NCBI GenBank assembly: GCA_022495995.1
Contig: JAFEMH010000734.1
Span: 248,001 to 312,000, forward strand
Reading direction: 5' to 3'
DNA length: 64,000 nt
Origin: Adenophora triphylla var. japonica
Lineage: Eukaryota > Streptophyta > Magnoliopsida > Asterales > Campanulaceae
Positions 10,172 to 22,410 of the stretch are shown here, piece after piece. The position numbers were made by a program, and so were the translations under genes. Each line of letters opens with the position of its first letter. The stretch's first letter is position 1. The notes beneath the pieces are model-generated. The model searched no databases. It was not told where the DNA came from and worked only from the letters and a program-made list of their open reading frames with translations.

Positions 10172-11565
10172 GAACATTTTTTCTTTTAGTCATGTAAACC
10201 GGAAAAGCTCCACCCCTTTACTTTCTGTTTTTAAATGCCTTAGCCCATTTTAAGGAAGACAGTACATTTATCTGGTATGTCTTGGGCCATTTTTAGGGAG
10301 GCATTGCTAGTCCTTTAGTGTGATGTACTTTTGATTCCACACCTGTCTATTATTTCTTGCTCATGTTAACTGCTTTTGTTTGTTTGAGTTTGTTTGTCGT
10401 GTAATGTAAGACCTTTAACTCCTTTATGTCAAGGAAAGGGCTTGACATAGGCATTTTACCGTATCTGAGATGTCTTGCCCATCATAGGTATTTAGGCATT
10501 TGATAGCCTTAAGTCGAGGAGGTTGATCGGCATGGCACTTGGGTACTTTGCCCTTTTTGGTTGGATTAAGATGCCCGGTTTAGTGACTTACTTGTGTTTT
10601 TATAGTCATGGTTGGGATGCTCCTTGTGTTAAGGACTTAGGCATTTCACTTCAGATGCGAGCAGTAAGCTGCTCGTCTTAGTAACATAGGTATTTCACCT
10701 AAGGTGCGAGTAGTGGGCTGCTCGTCTTAGTAACTTAGGCATTTTACCTAAGGTAGGGGTGTGTATGGTTTAGTTTGGTTCGGTGTTAGGTCGAAACCGA
10801 ACCGAACCAAAATAAATTGGTTTTTGGTGTTTTGAAACCAATAAGTTTCGGTTTATTAATGGTTTTGTGTTTTCGGTTTTGGTTTGATATCGGTTTGGTT
10901 CGGTAATTTGCAACCATGGAAATCAAGTGAACTATTGGGCTATGTAGCCCAAGTTGCAATTAATAATTAAGTCCAAACCATAATCCTGTTCAAACCATAT
11001 TACAGAGAAGAAGGAACAGAGGAGAAGTCATAAAAGAAAGTGTGACTTGTCTTGATCCATGTTTCATTTAATTAGCAAATAAAGCCCAAACATAAATACA
11101 TGATTTGAGACTTTCACACTTGTAGCTATAAGAAACTATTTAAGCACTTAACAAGATCATATCACATTCTTTGTACTGTACTTTACAAATCTTCAAGCCA
11201 AATCATCACTAAAAATTAATGAATTGTGCAACCATAAAAGCTGAATACAAATACAATTTTTATATGATCAAACGAATTGATGCTGAAGTTCTAACTGTTT
11301 CGAGCAGTGCTCGTTTTAGTAACTTAGGCATTTCACCTAAGGTGCGAGCAGTAGGCTGCTCGTCTTTGTAACTTAGAAATTTCATCTAAGGTGCGAGCAA
11401 TAGGCTACTCGTCTTAGTAACTTACGCATTTCACCTAAGGTACGAGCAGTAGGCTGTTCGTCATAGTAACTTAGGCATTTCATCTAAGGTTTGAGCAGTA
11501 GGTTGCTCGTCTTAGTAACTTAGGCATTTCACCTAAGGTGAGAGCAGTAGGATGCTCGTCTTAGT
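10172..11565. repeat. E2 convergent-end repeats: 49-bp units with two hairpins each
   Basis: Non-coding DNA between the 3' ends of the antisense ORF and pol. From about 10620 a 49-bp unit repeats (about three units left and six right of a MITE). Starts of GGTGCGAG-type blocks lie at 11341, 11390, 11439, 11488 and 11537, exactly 49 apart. Each unit contains CTTAGGCATTTCACCTAAG (6-bp stem) and GAGCAGTAGGCTGCTC (6-bp stem). An older hairpin, TATGTCAAG...CTTGACATA, lies near 10423-10446. The equivalent place in E4 holds a different hairpin array. Confidence 0.85.
10754..11300. mobile_element. Partial hAT-type MITE in the E2 repeat array
   Basis: It begins TAGGGGTGTGTATGG followed by GGTTCGGT/CCGAACC runs, the look of a plant hAT-type non-autonomous element. 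It interrupts the 49-bp array. No matching inverted terminus is seen on the right, so the right end is probably lost; the boundary near 11300 is where array sequence resumes. No coding capacity. Confidence 0.5.
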
Positions 11566-11739
11566 GTCTTGTCTTGCTAGTCATAGTCCTTGACAAAAGC
11601 TGAATTTATAAATTGAAACTAATTATATCAAACTGCAATCCTATTCTACTTGTAAACAAGAAAAAGCAAATAATTTAAATCTAATCTACTTAACAAAACA
11701 GATAGACTTATAAAACTAATGATAGTATCTCCGGAGATG

Positions 11740-12186
11740 GTCGGAGTGCCAAGGACATTTTAGCTTTTGTCCATCTGGGGTCTTCATTGTGTATGTCCCT
11801 TCTCTAGTGACTTGAGTGATGATATAAGGACCTTCGCAGTTCAGAGAGAGCTTATTCTACTCGACTTTTCTGCCTATAGCTTCAATTTTTCTAATTACCC
11901 AGTCTCCTACTTGGAATACTCTTTTATTGACCCTTTTGTCGTGGTAGGTTTTGGTCCTTTGTTTATAATTCACCATTATCATTTAAGCAGCCAACCTTCT
12001 TGCATCTACTAAGTCTAGGTCTAGCAGCCTGTTGATTTTATTGACTTGCTCGTCCTAGGTTGTATTCCTGGTTGTGGGGATAGCCATCTCTTCTGGTGCC
12101 ATAGTCTAAGACCCGAAAGTCCGTGCAAATGGGGTTTCCCTGATTGGCCCCCGGGTGGTTGTGCGAACTGCCCAAAAGGCTAAGGG
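11740..12186 (-). pseudogene. E2 integrase C-terminal part
   Basis: Minus-strand continuation of the integrase cut by N1. Translated fragments give ETPFARTFGS, then a Leu/Asp-rich segment, then VNKRVFQVGD and EGTYTMKTPDGQ, matching the intact E4 protein at 41118-41600. This is the region after the catalytic core, involved in DNA binding. Several stops and shifts are present. About 24 target bases that E4 keeps at the junction are absent here, so the N1 event also deleted target DNA. Confidence 0.8.
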
Positions 12187-12210
12187 AATCCTGAAAAGAG
12201 GAAGATTAAA

Positions 12211-13845
12211 ATGATGGCCAAAAAGACAACTCCTACCAAAGGGCCAAAACGTTTCTTTCAACGTGTTGCCCAAACCAATCTGCCCATTCCTGGAAAGATT
12301 GCCTCTTATTTTGATAGGGAATCCACTTCTCACTCCACCTCACATTCCTCCTCCCAATCTGACTTCCACACCCCTCTAAACAAAGATTCCCCTTTACCTC
12401 TTGCCTTTACTGAATGGACCACAAAACCATCAGTAGGCCAAGCCCATTCCACTTCACAATTTAGGGATCCAACTCTACCTCATTCTCCAATACATCAAAC
12501 CACCCTTTCTCCTTCAAACCGCGCCCAAACACCTCAACTTAAAACTCTTACCCCTCCTATATCTCCTCATCCACAAAAAACCCCTTCTCTTTCTATTCAC
12601 ACTACTCAAACCACCTCCTCCTCTGATTCAACTCCTAACAACTCAAATCTTCCAACTTTCTCAATTCCTCCTCCTCTACTAACCGCCCCCATTTTAATCG
12701 CTCCCATTCCAATCGCCCTTGCTACCTTACCCCAAACACTACCTATTCCACCCTCAACTGACCAACCTCATACAATACCAACCGCTAGTATATTCCAAAC
12801 CCTTCATACCCATCTACCCTAAACCGCTCCTCCTACATTTTATCAACCGCCTCCCTCATTCACTCATATTCCTCCCACTTCAATCGCCCTTCCTCCAACT
12901 GACTACTCCCAAATTCTTTCAACCCTTAACCTGATTCAAAACCAACTTCTAATCAACCAAGGTCATGTCATTAAGTTGACCGCTTCTAATGCATCTCTTG
13001 AAGCCTCCAACCACTCCCTTCTAGCGACTGTTGAAGCCCAGGCCCATCTGATTACCTCTCAAACCCTTCAAATGGCTGATCACAAGGATTCCTTGAAACA
13101 CTTTTCCATAAGACTTGATGCCATTAAGGGGGAGAGAGATACAACAAACATTGTAAAATCCTCTGCTGAAGCATATTTTTAGGGATTTCGAAAAGATTTA
13201 GCTGGTGGAATTCTCCAAACTTTGGGAGATAAAGTATCAACTGCTCAACTGAAAGAAATGCTCAATGCAGTTAATTCCAGACCACAGCAGCCTGCTCCAG
13301 TTTTCCAAACCGCTCTGGAATCTTTAGAATCAAATCTCTCATCAGAGATTGATGCAGTTAAAGGAGAAGTAAATGTTAAGACAAACATTTTAGGAGATTC
13401 CCTGAAGGCTAAGCTAAATGAGATCAAGGATGAGGTTAATGATCGATTGGAAAACCTCAACGAAGGTTTCAACTACAAACTCAGTTCCAAAATTCAAGAA
13501 TTGAAAACTTCCTTGAAGGTAGACGTAGATCTTGATCCTATTCAACTAGCCATCTCCAACCAAACCGCAGCAGTTCAGGGGGAGATTCATGTTCTCTTCA
13601 ATTCTTTGAATACCTCCTTCCATACTCAAATCAATGACATGACTGAACAAGTCAGAGGAAATTCTAGGGTAGTCAATGATGCTAATCTCAGGCTTGCAAC
13701 TCAGGAGAATACTCTTGGAAGATTAGTGACCGCTCAGGAAAGAACTGCTGATGAGGTCAGAAGAATCAGAAGATCCTTAAGGTCAGAAATATCTGCTTCA
13801 AATCCTTCTCAAGCTCATGAACTTGAAGTTGATCAACCGCTCTAG
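12211..13845 (+). pseudogene. N1 env-like/accessory ORF
   Basis: One reading region broken by stops and a shift: 12211-12822 (203 codons), a middle part ending about 13182, and 13183-13845. The start MMAKKTTPTKGPKRFFQRVA is basic. The middle is Pro/Ser/Thr-rich with no folded-domain signature, and the last 200 residues are coiled-coil-like (ALESLESNLSSEIDAVKGEV; TAQERTADEVRRIRRSLRSE). SIRE-type elements carry such a gene downstream of pol, often called env-like; an envelope function is not demonstrated. I see no convincing membrane anchor apart from a Pro/Ile/Leu-rich stretch near residues 155-175. It ends TAG at 13843-13845. Confidence 0.6.
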
Positions 13846-14395
13846 CAACCGTCTCAGCAATGAACCGCTCCTTCCTTGTAATCTTTTGTTTGCTGAACTC
13901 TTATTGTTGCTTAAGTTGGACCACACTCTTTGTATTTCCTTTGTCCAACTTCTTTTGTTTTTGTAACCATGTATTTTGATTTCCTACCATTGTAACATGT
14001 AACTGCAAAGGTAGTAATGAAAAATCCATTACTGGTTCCAAAATCTTGTTCATATCAAACTGCTTGTTTGTAGAACAATGAAACCGTAATGGCTTTAAAC
14101 CTCATCCAAATATTTTTCAACTTAAAATCATATTTTTGAAATGAAGTTTAAACATTTAGTTTAAACCGCACTTTAAACTTAAACTCATATCTTCTAAGTG
14201 CGCTGAATACATTTCTATACTTTAAAGTTGTAAGTTTTTCAATTTTTCAATAGTATAGAAATCTATGACTTAAGCTAGAGTGTACATTGACTTGGGACAT
14301 GACTTACCATGTTAATTCTTATAGACATGTTTTTACCAAGTACAATGTTTGCTTTTATTATAGTAGGTAATGGCATCAATCAAATAGGGGGAGAT
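13846..14395 (+). other. N1 3' untranslated region and polypurine tract
   Basis: Non-coding sequence between the accessory ORF and the LTR, ending in the purine run AATAGGGGGAGA (14384-14394) that would prime plus-strand DNA synthesis. Confidence 0.65.
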
Positions 14396-15886
14396 TGTTG
14401 GGTATGTATACTTTAACCTTCCTAGCTTTAGCTTAGATTTGATTGATACCATAACCTCATCTCTATTTTAAGGACTTTAGGCCCATATGTAATGAAGCTT
14501 AGACTTCAATTTTTTATCTAAGTCCATTTTATAGATTAGGATAAATTAGGCTTGAAGATTGGCATAAGACTCATTGGATATGAGGTTGAAGTTCAAAGGT
14601 TTCAGACTGCTCCATCAAACCGCACTAGCAAACCGCTCCAAGCAAAACTACTCTGTAAAACTTCTATATCTGAAACCACTCTTGAACACTAGTGCAAATC
14701 ACAGTAGTGAACCGCTCTAAGCAAACCGCATTGCAGTTCCAACATTGAGACCGCACTAAGAAATCCTCACTGGTGAAATCGCATTGTCACAACCGCTTCA
14801 CACCAGACCGCTCTAATGATTGAAGACTTGAAGTGAACCACTTTATGACTGTTGGAATCCACATCAGAAATGACAAAAGTCAACCACCAAATCTTGTCAT
14901 GTGATTCAATGTCAGAGAAGATCTATAAGGATCTTGAAAAGGTGACAGGTGTCCTTCTCTCCTTACCTGCAGCTGAAGACTGATCAGCTTTGACTGCAAG
15001 TTCTGAACAAGGGACAAAAGGTGAATTTGTGGACCAATCTGAAAGCACCAGTACAGTCCATGCAATAGCTGTGTCCAACGGCTAGTTCCTTGGTGCTTGA
15101 GTATAAATACCCCTAATCTTCAAAACTTAAAGATTGCTTGAGAAATTGAATTTGCTGTGTGTTCATACAAAGTTGAAGCTCTGCCCAGAAAATATTCAGT
15201 CCTTTGAATCTTCATCTTCCCACTTCAAGAAATACTTTTCAGCCCAGAAATCAAGCCTTATACACATCAAGAATCATTGTGCTCTATATCTCTTAGATTC
15301 AAAGAGCCTTGATCTTGTATATACACACACACACATCACTTGTTTAATCACATAGATTATTCATTTGAGATACACCGGTTATAGTCTAGGATTGATCTTC
15401 ATAGAATAGATTTTAAATCTGAGTATTGTACTTTGTAATATCTCATACTCAATATAAAATCACTCTTAGAAAATCCAAGAATAACCATCTTGGTAGTGGA
15501 CGTAGATCGTTTAACGATTGAATCACTCCAAATTTTGTGTTCTTTATTTTCAGCATTATTATTTACTGTGCCTATTAATTATCTATCTTTATCTCTGTTT
15601 GATTTTATATACAGTTATCCATTATTGTGAATTGTGTTTGGAGTTAACGTTGTCAAACCTCACTTTTTAGTTTTATAAACCGAACTGAAAACTGCACCTC
15701 CAAAAGCGCCTTGTAATCTTAAATATTTCGCTGTGCATTTTGCAACTCTACTTGCAGTTTCGTATACACTGCAAACGGTTTTGTAAGTAAGAGGTTCAGT
15801 TATAAAAAGAGGGCGAAAATTTTGTAACAGCTATTCACCCCCCCTCTAGCTGTTTTTCACCCTTGTTGCCACCTTTGGGACCAACA
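14396..15886 (+). repeat. N1 3' LTR
   Basis: 1491 bp with inverted ends TGTTGG...CCAACA. Many AACCGC-type repeats lie at 14600-14820. A TATAAATA box at about 15101-15108 (GAGTATAAATACC) fits the LTR promoter. It contains a short (AC)n near 15323. E2 integrase sequence starts again at 15887. Confidence 0.85.
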
Positions 15887-16451
15887 ACTTCCTTCAAGGT
15901 TTTTAGCTAGGTCAGTTAGTACCAGCTTGTTTGCTGCTTCTACTTGTCCATTACATTGAGGTCGGCTTACGGAAGACTTGATGTGTCTGACTCCTAGTGT
16001 GTTCAATTCTGCTGTAAAATCCTTGGAGAACTGGAGGCCATGATCTAAGATGATAGTGTGTGAGACCCCAAAGTGACACCAGATAAAGTCATGGATGAAT
16101 TTAATAGCGTTCTCCTCTGTAATTTTGGCCAAGGCCTTTGCTTCTATCCATTTGGAGAAGTAGTCGACTGCCACGATCACGTACTTGCAGTTACCACGGG
16201 CGGGAGGGGGGCAGAAGTGTCTGACGATGTCGATTCCCCATATGTCAATGGCCAAGTAGGAATTATGGGGGTTTGCTCGACTGATGGGACTCTGGGAATG
16301 TCTGCATATCTCTTGCATTTTCACACTTTTTGACGTAGTCTTGGGCTTCATCTCTCAGGGTTGGACAATAGTAACCTAGCGTAATGATTTTATCAGCTAA
16401 GGTTCTGGCCCCCAGGTGTCCGCCGCATATGCCGTTTTGGACTTCTGCCAA
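15887..16451 (-). pseudogene. E2 integrase, zinc finger and catalytic core
   Basis: Minus-strand fragments 16451-16263 and 16351-15857 overlap in different frames, so a frameshift separates them. The first is an H2C2 zinc-binding domain (CGGHLGARTLADKIITLGYY) with the last Cys pair damaged (KKCENARDM). The second is the core: Asp in WGIDIV, Asp in LDHGLQF and Glu in CNGQVEAANK are all present, giving a D-D-E triad. Integrase joins element cDNA to host DNA in the nucleus. The C-terminal part continues at 12186 beyond N1. Inactive because of the shift and insertion. Confidence 0.9.
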
Positions 16452-18499
16452 GAGATTCTCTGTTTCTTTGGGGTATACACATCTCAGAAGGGGTTTTGTG
16501 AATGATCTTCTATATAGGATCTAGTTCCATGCTGTGAACCTTACTAACTTTTTCTTGATGATCCTAGCTCGTACTTCGTCATCAGGTAGTTGGTCTCTTT
16601 CAATGAAGTCTATGTATTCGTCTATCCAGCACTTCTCCTTCCTGTCCAATAGCATTACTCGTAGTCTTTGTTAAGCTGGTTCCTCGGTAAAGACTATAAG
16701 TGGGTTAGTGTCTGGGTCTGCTACATCAATAGTTTCCAGTTTGGACAAGACATCAGCTACTTGGTTGTCTTCCCGGCATATCTGACTTATCTTGAAAACT
16801 CAATCTTTTTCACTATTTCTAGGACGAGATCTTTATATTTTGTAAAGATAGGGTGATGAGTGTTGTACTCCCCTTTTCTTTGTTTGACTATGAGTTGGGA
16901 GTCACAAAAGGCAGCAATCTTTGTTGCCCCATAGAAGGATGCCAACTCTATGCCAAATATTAAGGCTTCATACCCAGCTTTATTATTGGAAGCAGGGAAC
17001 TTGAATCTGATTAAGTCCTAAATGGTGTGCTCCCCATTGGGACTTGCTAGTACCACTCCAGCTCCACTTCTCTCCTTAGTAGCTGACCCATCTGTGTATA
17101 TGACCCAGCAGTTAGAAGGTAGCTCGATGGTCAACTCTTCCCCCGCAGGTTTTTTGTGCTTACGGGAGGTGGGGTCGTGCTCACCTGTGATGGCGGTCTT
17201 GACCATAAAGTCGACCAGAGGTTGTGCTAGGAGTATCTTCCTAGGCTAGTATCTGATATCAAACTCAGTGAGTTCAATAGACCAAATAAGGAGACGTTCA
17301 GAGCATTCTAACTTATGTATGATTTTCTTGAGAGGTGCATTAGTATACACATTTAGGGGGTGTGCAAAAAAGTATGCTCGTAACTTCCTTGCAACCATGA
17401 CCTAGGCATAAGCTATTTTTTCTGCGTTGAAATATCTGCTTTCCACATCCGATAGTGCCATGATCACATATTAGATAGGTTTCTGAGTGCATCCCTCATT
17501 TCGGACTAGCACAGCAGCTTTAGCATAGTCTGTGGCTGCTAGGAAGACGTACAACATTTCTCCCATGATTGGGCTACTGAGTAGCGGGGGGAGCCCAAGT
17601 ACTCCATTAATTTCTTGAATGATTCTGAGCATTCTGTTGTCCAGGAGAAGTTCTTGGTCCCTTTAAGGACTTTGAAGAATGGTAGTGACCTCTTCGCAGA
17701 TTTTGTAATAAACCTTCCAAGGGCTGCTACTCTCCCGTTCAGCCTTTGCACTTCTTTTATGTTGGTAGGCTCTTGCATGTCGATCAAGGCTTTAATTTTC
17801 TCCATATTTGCCTCAATCCCCCTTTTTGACACCATAAAGCATAGGAACTTTCCGGCCGTTACCCCGAATACACACTTACTTGGTTCAACTTCATGATATT
17901 TGCCCTTAGGTTGCTAAAGGTTTCTTCAAGGTCTAAGACGTGATTGCCAGTCTTGTCTTAATGACCATGTCATCAATATATGCTTCCATGTTTCGGCCTA
18001 TCTGCTCCCCAAACACTTTGTTGACCATGCATTGTTAGGTTGCACCAGCATTTTTAAGCCCAAAAGGCATCATAGTATAGCAATAAATCTCTTCGGCTGC
18101 CTGTAAGGCTGTCTTCTCAATATTTTCCTCGGCCATTTTAATCTGGTGGTAACCCGAGTATACTTCTAGGAAGCTGAGAGTTGTATGTCCAACAATAGAG
18201 TCTACCAGTTTGTCAATTCTAGGAATAGGATAGTTGTATTTCGGGCAGGCTTTGTTAAGATCAGTGAAATCGATGCACATACGCCACTTTCCATTTTGTT
18301 TTTTGACCATCACGACATTGTCCATCCAGACAGGATAGGTTGTCTCTCTGATAATTCCGTCACATAGCAATTTTTGCACCTCATCCTTGATTGCATCCTC
18401 ATTGTCATTAGCAAAAATTCTTCTTGTCTGCTTGATGGGCTTAGCAGACACGTCAACCTCCAACCTGTGGACATCCACCTCTTCTTTTATTCCCCTCAT
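16452..18499 (-). pseudogene. E2 reverse transcriptase, RNase H and archaeal-type RNase H
   Basis: Read from 18499 down: RT (18499-18035, GKWRMCIDFTDLNKACPK, then PFGLKNAGAT), the YIDDM active-site region near 17970, thumb/connection (17835-17539, RLNGRVAALGRFI), RNase H (about 17530-17340, NAEKIAYA), then a second RNase H (17206-17018, WVIYTDGSATKERSGAGVV). RT plus two RNase H domains copies the RNA and degrades the hybrid. The second, archaeal-type domain marks the Tat branch. Damage: the first RT Asp of the L-D-x-Y-S-G-Y motif reads Glu (FLEVYSGY), the archaeal-type RNase H Glu reads Gly (NNKAGYEA), and there are many stops. Confidence 0.9.
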
Positions 18500-18511
18500 A
18501 TCCTCAACCTT

Positions 18512-19710
18512 TTAGATAAATACATCTAGGTTATTTTTAAGTAGGTCAATGATCTCCTCCCTTTCTTCTGGGGAGAGTTGGCCCCCAAGTTTTATTCTTT
18601 GCTCCGAGTAGTCGGGGTTGAGTATTATTTCCTCCAATTGATCCACGGGCTCCATTTCTGGTCCCTCTTGGAATTGTAAAGTTTCAATGATTATTTCTCT
18701 TAGTCTCCTTCCATCATCACCAGTTATATCCAGGTCCTCAATTTCAACCAGTTCGCCCACGTCCTGCTCTCCTCGTCTCAAGTCCTGGTCGGCCCATGAG
18801 TTTTGGCTGATGACGAGCTGAGGGGTTATGTCTGGGATGGGCAGAACTGTGTCAACATTGTCTGCTTCGTGAATGTACAACATTATGTGTTCCTCATCCT
18901 CGACTTCAAAGTTTAGATAAAGCCTAGAATTGGTGCTAGTAGTCTTTACAGACTTAGAAATTTTCAGGTTTTCCTCCAGTGTGTCCACCTCCACTTTTTG
19001 AGCCATTTTCCTTGACTTCATCACATGTTCCAAGAAGTATTTAGGGGTCACCCTCACACATCCAATTCTCGCGAGGATATGAAACATAACTCGCATGTGG
19101 GGGAGGGAGGTGACCATTCCCAGCTTGCCTTGACTTGTAATGCCTATGATGCCATGATAGTACTTGCTAAGTCCATAACCAAGAATGTTAATAGGGCCTC
19201 TTCTCGGAAGGAGTATTTACCAAATTCAAGTAGCAAGTCAATCGTCCCCATATCATTGACCTTATGGTTGTTGAAGCCTTCCAATATGTCAGAATTTGGC
19301 TCAAGCATGCTATCCTTCAAATTCTTATTCTGGAATGTGGAGTAATACAGAATGTCCCTAGAGGCCCTCGAGTCTATGAGGAGTCTTTCTGATTCACAAT
19401 TATTAATTCTTCCCTTGATCACCAAGGGTTGTGCACGGGCTGCTCGACTTCCATCTAGCTCATTTTGGGAGACGCTGATGACTTTCTCCTTTTTATGGAC
19501 CCAGGCGGGGATGTGGTAGACTTTGCTCATCTCATTTATCTGATCTTTCAGTTTTTTGTTAGAGACGGCCTCCTCCCTTATGACGTGGAGCCTTGCTCTA
19601 GGAGGTCTGTCCTCCTTTTCCTCTCTATCATTGTCATCTCTTCCTCTCTTGTTATCTTTTCTCATAACATAGCGGTCAAGTTTTCCTTCATCAACCCATC
19701 TCTGGATCAT
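18512..19710 (-). pseudogene. E2 protease and linker to RT
   Basis: Minus-strand frames 19710-19144 and 19117-18512. The aspartic protease motif is visible as LLIDSRASRDIL, where the family has D-S/T-G-A/S; Gly is replaced by Arg, so it should be inactive. An acidic linker follows (FEVEDEEHIMLYIHEADN) leading into RT. The protease cuts the gag-pol polyprotein in the particle. The break between frames is a shift. Confidence 0.8.
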
Positions 19711-20244
19711 CCGTTTGAGGGAGATGCAATTCTCCGTATCATATATGTGTTCCTAGTGGAATGCACAATATTTAGAGTTGTCCTGGATATGCTTTGACAT
19801 GTCACTTAGTGGTCGGGGATCTGGTAGGTTTACCAATTCCATGATCTACGTGATAGGTTTAGTAAGTGGGGTGAAGACCTCGGCTTTTTCTGTAGTCCGA
19901 GTCTTATTCTTTCCCTTGTGGTTATTTCCATTGGAAACCTGGTTGGTACGAGTCGTAGCCGTTTCCATTTTTTCAGATATCTTCTTGCTCTTATCTTCTG
20001 TCATAGCTATGGCATAGGCCACATTGTATAGATCAGATTTTGTTTTCGTCTCCCTTGGAGAGAGCTCATGGATCAATTGTCTGGATATCAGTCCGAAGTT
20101 GAAGCAGACAATTACCTCCTGGTCAGTTAGACTTTCCACCACTTGGTCAGCCATAGCCCTAAATTGGTTGTAATAACTTAGAGTGGTTTCGTTTTTGACT
20201 TACTTAATGTTGGCAAGATCTGTCAATCTCTTTTTTCTTGTTAG
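19711..20244 (-). pseudogene. E2 gag, C-terminal part
   Basis: Minus-strand frame 20154-19846 and flanking broken pieces. ADQVVESLTDQEVIVCFNFG and LSPRETKTKSDLY are the second half of a gypsy gag domain, continuing the gag at 27787-28133 on the other side of N2. A basic Asn/Lys/Thr-rich stretch follows; no zinc knuckle is clear. Confidence 0.8.
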
Positions 20245-21195
20245 TGTTAAACACCAGTGTTGTCTCTTGTGCTACAATACTAGTGTTGTCACTGGTGTTG
20301 CCTCATGTTTTGCCATCGTACTGGCAGTTTAAAATGAGGATAGTTACTACATGTTATTTATAAATTACAAAGTGATAGTTAGTTATTTTCGTGTCTGTAG
20401 TAAGTTTGTTAGAAATGTGTTTGAAGAGGTCTTAATGGATTTACAAGGCGAGACAATTGAGTAAGAAAAGGAAGTTAAACATAAATCCTCATTTATGTAT
20501 AAAAGTGGAGATCAAGTAAAGTTGGTTAGAGGCTTGTCTAGATGAAGGGACTGAAGATAACGTGTACAAGGCTGAAGAAGCGTGGATGTACAAGCAATGA
20601 AGCAAGGGAAGACCAAGTCTTCCTACAAACAAGGAAGGTGGACCTAAAAGTGGAAAGGTGATTCCACTTCTCTCTCATGGTTGAAATCTGGCGAGATTGA
20701 GTAGGCTCCAAGTTCTATAAGCCTATATAAGTGCAAGCATCTTACAACTTCAAATCACCCAATCCACAGTTGAGATTTGCACAAGATAAAACACAGTCTC
20801 ACAGTGTTATCCTATGTGTTGGCAACACTTTATCCAACACTAGTGAGTTATAGTGATAAGCTCTCATTCTTAGAGTGTTTCTGTGTGTGAGATAGAGCGT
20901 TCTTATAAAGAGTGTGTTCTAGAGTAGTCATTCCATTGAGCTATTAATTGAAAATCATTAGGGAACTTTTAGGCCTTTTAACAAAAGTTTATTTATAAGA
21001 AAGGTCTTGCCATCCGGGTACCCTATAACTTGAGAAAAATCTACTCTCTTGTTTTTATTGTATTTCCACTGCTATAAATATCTCAATTATTTTTGTCCTT
21101 ATGGATTGGTGTGAACAATGTTGTTATTAGTGTTGGCAATACTATTAACAATGCTCATTTTGTTTATCTCCCTTTTTAAGCCATTGACAATTTCA
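20245..21195 (+). repeat. N2 5' LTR
   Basis: 951 bp, TGTTAAACACC...ACAATTTCA, paired with 26823-27786 and clearly similar over the full length. It contains TATAAAAGTGG at about 20506 as candidate TATA box, three GTGTTG-type repeats at the start and more near its end. Confidence 0.9.
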
Positions 21196-21197
21196 AT

Positions 21198-21209
21198 TGG
21201 TATCAGATA
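21198..21209 (+). other. N2 primer binding site (initiator tRNA-Met)
   Basis: TGGTATCAGATA follows two bases after the LTR end; it matches the usual plant copia site TGGTATCAGAGC at 10 of 12 bases. Confidence 0.85.
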
Positions 21210-21254
21210 CTAGCACTTGATATACTAAGTGTTTTGATCTATTAGTCTTGGCTT

Positions 21255-22342
21255 ATGACCCTGATAATCCTAATCAAAACAGTCTTCCTGTTATAAATGG
21301 GTCGAATTATGCTTATTGAAAGATCCGTATTCACTCGCATATCAAATCAATTATTATTCGAGATTGGCGATATGTAACAAATGGTTACTCTGTTCCAATG
21401 CTACCTCCGGATGAGGATGGTGACGTTCAAGTCAAACATGAATCCGAATGGACCAATGAAGAGAATAATCTAGCCAGTTTCAATGAAAATGCACTTAATG
21501 TTATTTATAAATGTGTTGATATTCATATGTTTAAACTTATTCAAAATAGTCCCACTTCAAAGGACGATTGGGATACTTTACAAAGATTTTGTAAAAGTGA
21601 TGGTATTGTGCGTGAATCAAAGCTTAGGGGTCTCACTAGTAGGTTTGAAAGGTTAAGAATATGTGAAAATGAAGATATTTCTTCATATTTTGAAAAGTTG
21701 ATTGATATTTCAAATTAGTGTCAAGTATTAGGATAATCTTTTACTAACAAACTACTTGTTTCAAAAGTTATTCGCACTATTACCGAGCGTTTTAACATTA
21801 AAGTTTCAGCTATTGAAGAGGCTTATAATCTTTCAACTATAAATATTAATTCCTTGATGAGCATCTTGAATTTTCTTGAATTGAATCTTAATGAACAAAC
21901 CAAAGCTTTAAAAGGCAAAAATATTGCCTTAATAATTCAATATTCGGACACGGTTGTGGATGAAGGAGATGAAGTCTTCGAGGAATTTAATGAGAATGCT
22001 AGTGTGGCATTACTTGCTAAGAAATATAATTTCATGCTTAGAAAGTTTAACAATGTGAAGGTTAAATCAAAGGAACAACAATCCAGGGTGCATAGTTTCA
22101 TGCCCAAGAGAACCAATCCTCCGAATCAAAGAGATACATTACTAAGGAGAGCATCTTCAGAGAAGTCCAGATCTGATCCCAAATACATTGAATCTCTTCA
22201 ATGTCATGCTTGTTCCGGTTGGGGTCACTATGCCAATGAATGTGCAAATACCTTGAGAAAGGCAGGAAAAAATATATGGCTGTCTTATAGTGATGAAGAG
22301 GAGGAAGGTGCTAAAAAGGTAAATAACTTGAGCAAGTGGTAA
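21255..22342 (+). pseudogene. N2 gag
   Basis: A broken frame begins about 21255 (YDPDNPNQN, VINGSNYAY), meets a stop where Trp is expected, then is open 21398-21718 and 21854-22342. The first part has the copia gag pattern (ESEWTNEENN, SKDDWDTLQRFCKS, SRFERLRICENEDISSYFEK). A CCHC zinc knuckle CHACSGWGHYANEC lies at about 22203-22243. Gag forms the particle and packages RNA. At least two in-frame stops inactivate it. Confidence 0.85.
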
Positions 22343-22410
22343 TGTTGGCCACGGTGGAGGAGTTGTAGTCATCAAATTCAGGATGTGTTGCCTCAATTGT
22401 TGTTCAGCAC

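Larger units (their letters stand above)
12187..15886 (+). mobile_element. N1: 5'-truncated SIRE-like Ty1/copia element in E2 integrase
   Basis: Only the 3' end of a copia element is present: an env-like/accessory ORF region, a polypurine tract (AATAGGGGGAGA, 14384-14394) and one LTR (14396-15886). There is no 5' LTR, gag or pol. It interrupts the E2 integrase frame, which resumes on both sides. SIRE-type assignment rests on the extra ORF between pol and the 3' LTR and on the polypurine/LTR layout. An AACCGC(T/A)C-type motif is scattered over ORF and LTR. Confidence 0.75.
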
